Source: Tissierellia bacterium (GTDB lineage: Bacteria; Bacillota_A; Clostridia; Tissierellales; Peptoniphilaceae). Taken from it: 6,507 nt of DNA. The stretch spans positions 1 through 6,507 of the forward strand of contig JAAZCH010000008.1 in the NCBI GenBank assembly GCA_012513395.1. The letters run 5' to 3'. The notes beneath the pieces were generated by a model, which was given only the letters and a program-made list of their open reading frames with translations, had not been told where the DNA came from and ran no database searches. The first letter of the stretch is position 1. Each line of letters begins with the position of its first letter. A program made the translations under genes and the position numbers. Positions 6,239 through 6,507 of this stretch are shown here, in pieces.

Positions 6239-6279
6239 AAATAAACACCATTTTAATTTTTATAAAATGGTGTTTATTT
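6239..6279. terminator. Strong bidirectional terminator hairpin
   Basis: A perfect 17-bp stem (6239-6255 with 6263-6279) has a 7-base loop. The ACACC/GGTGT core is flanked by A- and T-rich ends, so each strand has a T-rich 3' arm. On the plus strand a further T-run follows (CTATTTTTTAA). In the minus direction it would end transcripts from the gene at the right edge and insulate the CHR promoter. Confidence 0.8.
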
Positions 6280-6356
6280 CTATTTTTTAATAATATTAAC
6301 TATATTCTTCTATATATATTCTAGTTTTTTATAAGCAAATTGATAAACTAGGATCC

Positions 6357-6507
6357 TTAATTCCTCTCCCATATCGTTATTAATCCCTTATCGCTTATAG
6401 TCTCATAAATATTGCTTTCCGTTTCGTTATCAGATTTGAAACTTGATGAGCCTTCCTTTCCATCTTTTGTTCTCGTCGTCTTTCCTTTGTTATAAATATT
6501 TCCACTA
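6357..6507 (-). CDS. Possible C-terminal end of an unrecognised protein (partial)
   Basis: A frame open from the right edge gives 49 residues ending at the TAA at 6357-6359. The translation begins SGNIYNKGKTTRTKDGKEG and ends GLITIWERN. It is polar, rich in Ser, Lys, Asp and Glu, and has no hydrophobic segment. I recognise no family. Its support is the open length in an AT-rich stretch and the terminator 80 bases downstream. Another minus frame is also open for 36 codons here, so the assignment is uncertain, and a degenerate gene remnant is possible. The 77 bases between it and the terminator hold only AT-rich sequence and a weak imperfect inverted repeat (6321-6351). Confidence 0.4.
   Translation of the reverse strand, partial: SGNIYNKGKTTRTKDGKEGSSSFKSDNETESNIYETISDKGLITIWERN

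Noticed and set aside
6321..6351. Inverted repeat CTAGTTT/AAACTAG after the partial right-edge frame
   Set aside because: There are only 7 paired bases around a long AT-rich loop; it is too weak to call a terminator, and the 6239-6279 hairpin does that job better.
1..6507. CRISPR arrays, tRNA or rRNA genes, insertion sequences, attachment sites, origins
   Set aside because: I saw no repeat-spacer pattern, RNA gene, transposase frame or terminal repeats on either strand.

Overview
The window is AT-rich, and every gene called here lies on the minus strand, so transcription runs from high to low coordinates. Strong GGAGG-type ribosome sites, a lipoprotein solute receptor, a consensus sigma-A promoter and the low GC content point to a Bacillota bacterium, most likely an anaerobic Clostridia or Tissierellia-type organism. 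The genus cannot be told from this sequence.

Layout in transcription order. At the right edge (6357-6507) is the possible C-terminal end of an unrecognised protein, followed by a strong bidirectional terminator hairpin (6239-6279). Next comes an almost ideal promoter (TTGACA, 17 bp, TATACT; 6136-6164) whose -10 box lies inside a palindromic GTATAC-type operator (6124-6144), of the kind bound by GntR-family repressors. This promoter serves two small chromate-transporter-family (CHR) membrane proteins of exactly 178 residues each, joined by an ATGA overlap (6090 to 5021). A long hairpin (4953-5007) separates them from a six-gene run: a LarA-like nickel-pincer isomerase (4925-3669), the large and small subunits of an aconitase X enzyme joined by a TAATG overlap (3655-2450 and 2450-2046), and a TRAP transporter made of a lipoprotein receptor DctP, small membrane subunit DctQ and large permease DctM (2030 to the left edge, DctM incomplete). 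A perfect 13-bp hairpin lies between dctP and dctQ.

How it may work together (inference): the TRAP receptor captures an organic acid, probably a hydroxycarboxylate. The LarA-like enzyme changes the configuration at a hydroxyl-bearing carbon, and aconitase X removes water from the product. No gene seen here consumes the dehydrated product or makes the nickel-pincer cofactor, so these must lie elsewhere. Pairing a LarA-like epimerase with a two-subunit aconitase X and a dedicated TRAP importer suggests a catabolic route whose substrate I cannot assign to a known pathway. It is the most interesting part of the window. The CHR pair may be part of the same transcription unit, if the hairpin between them is leaky, or a separate operon.
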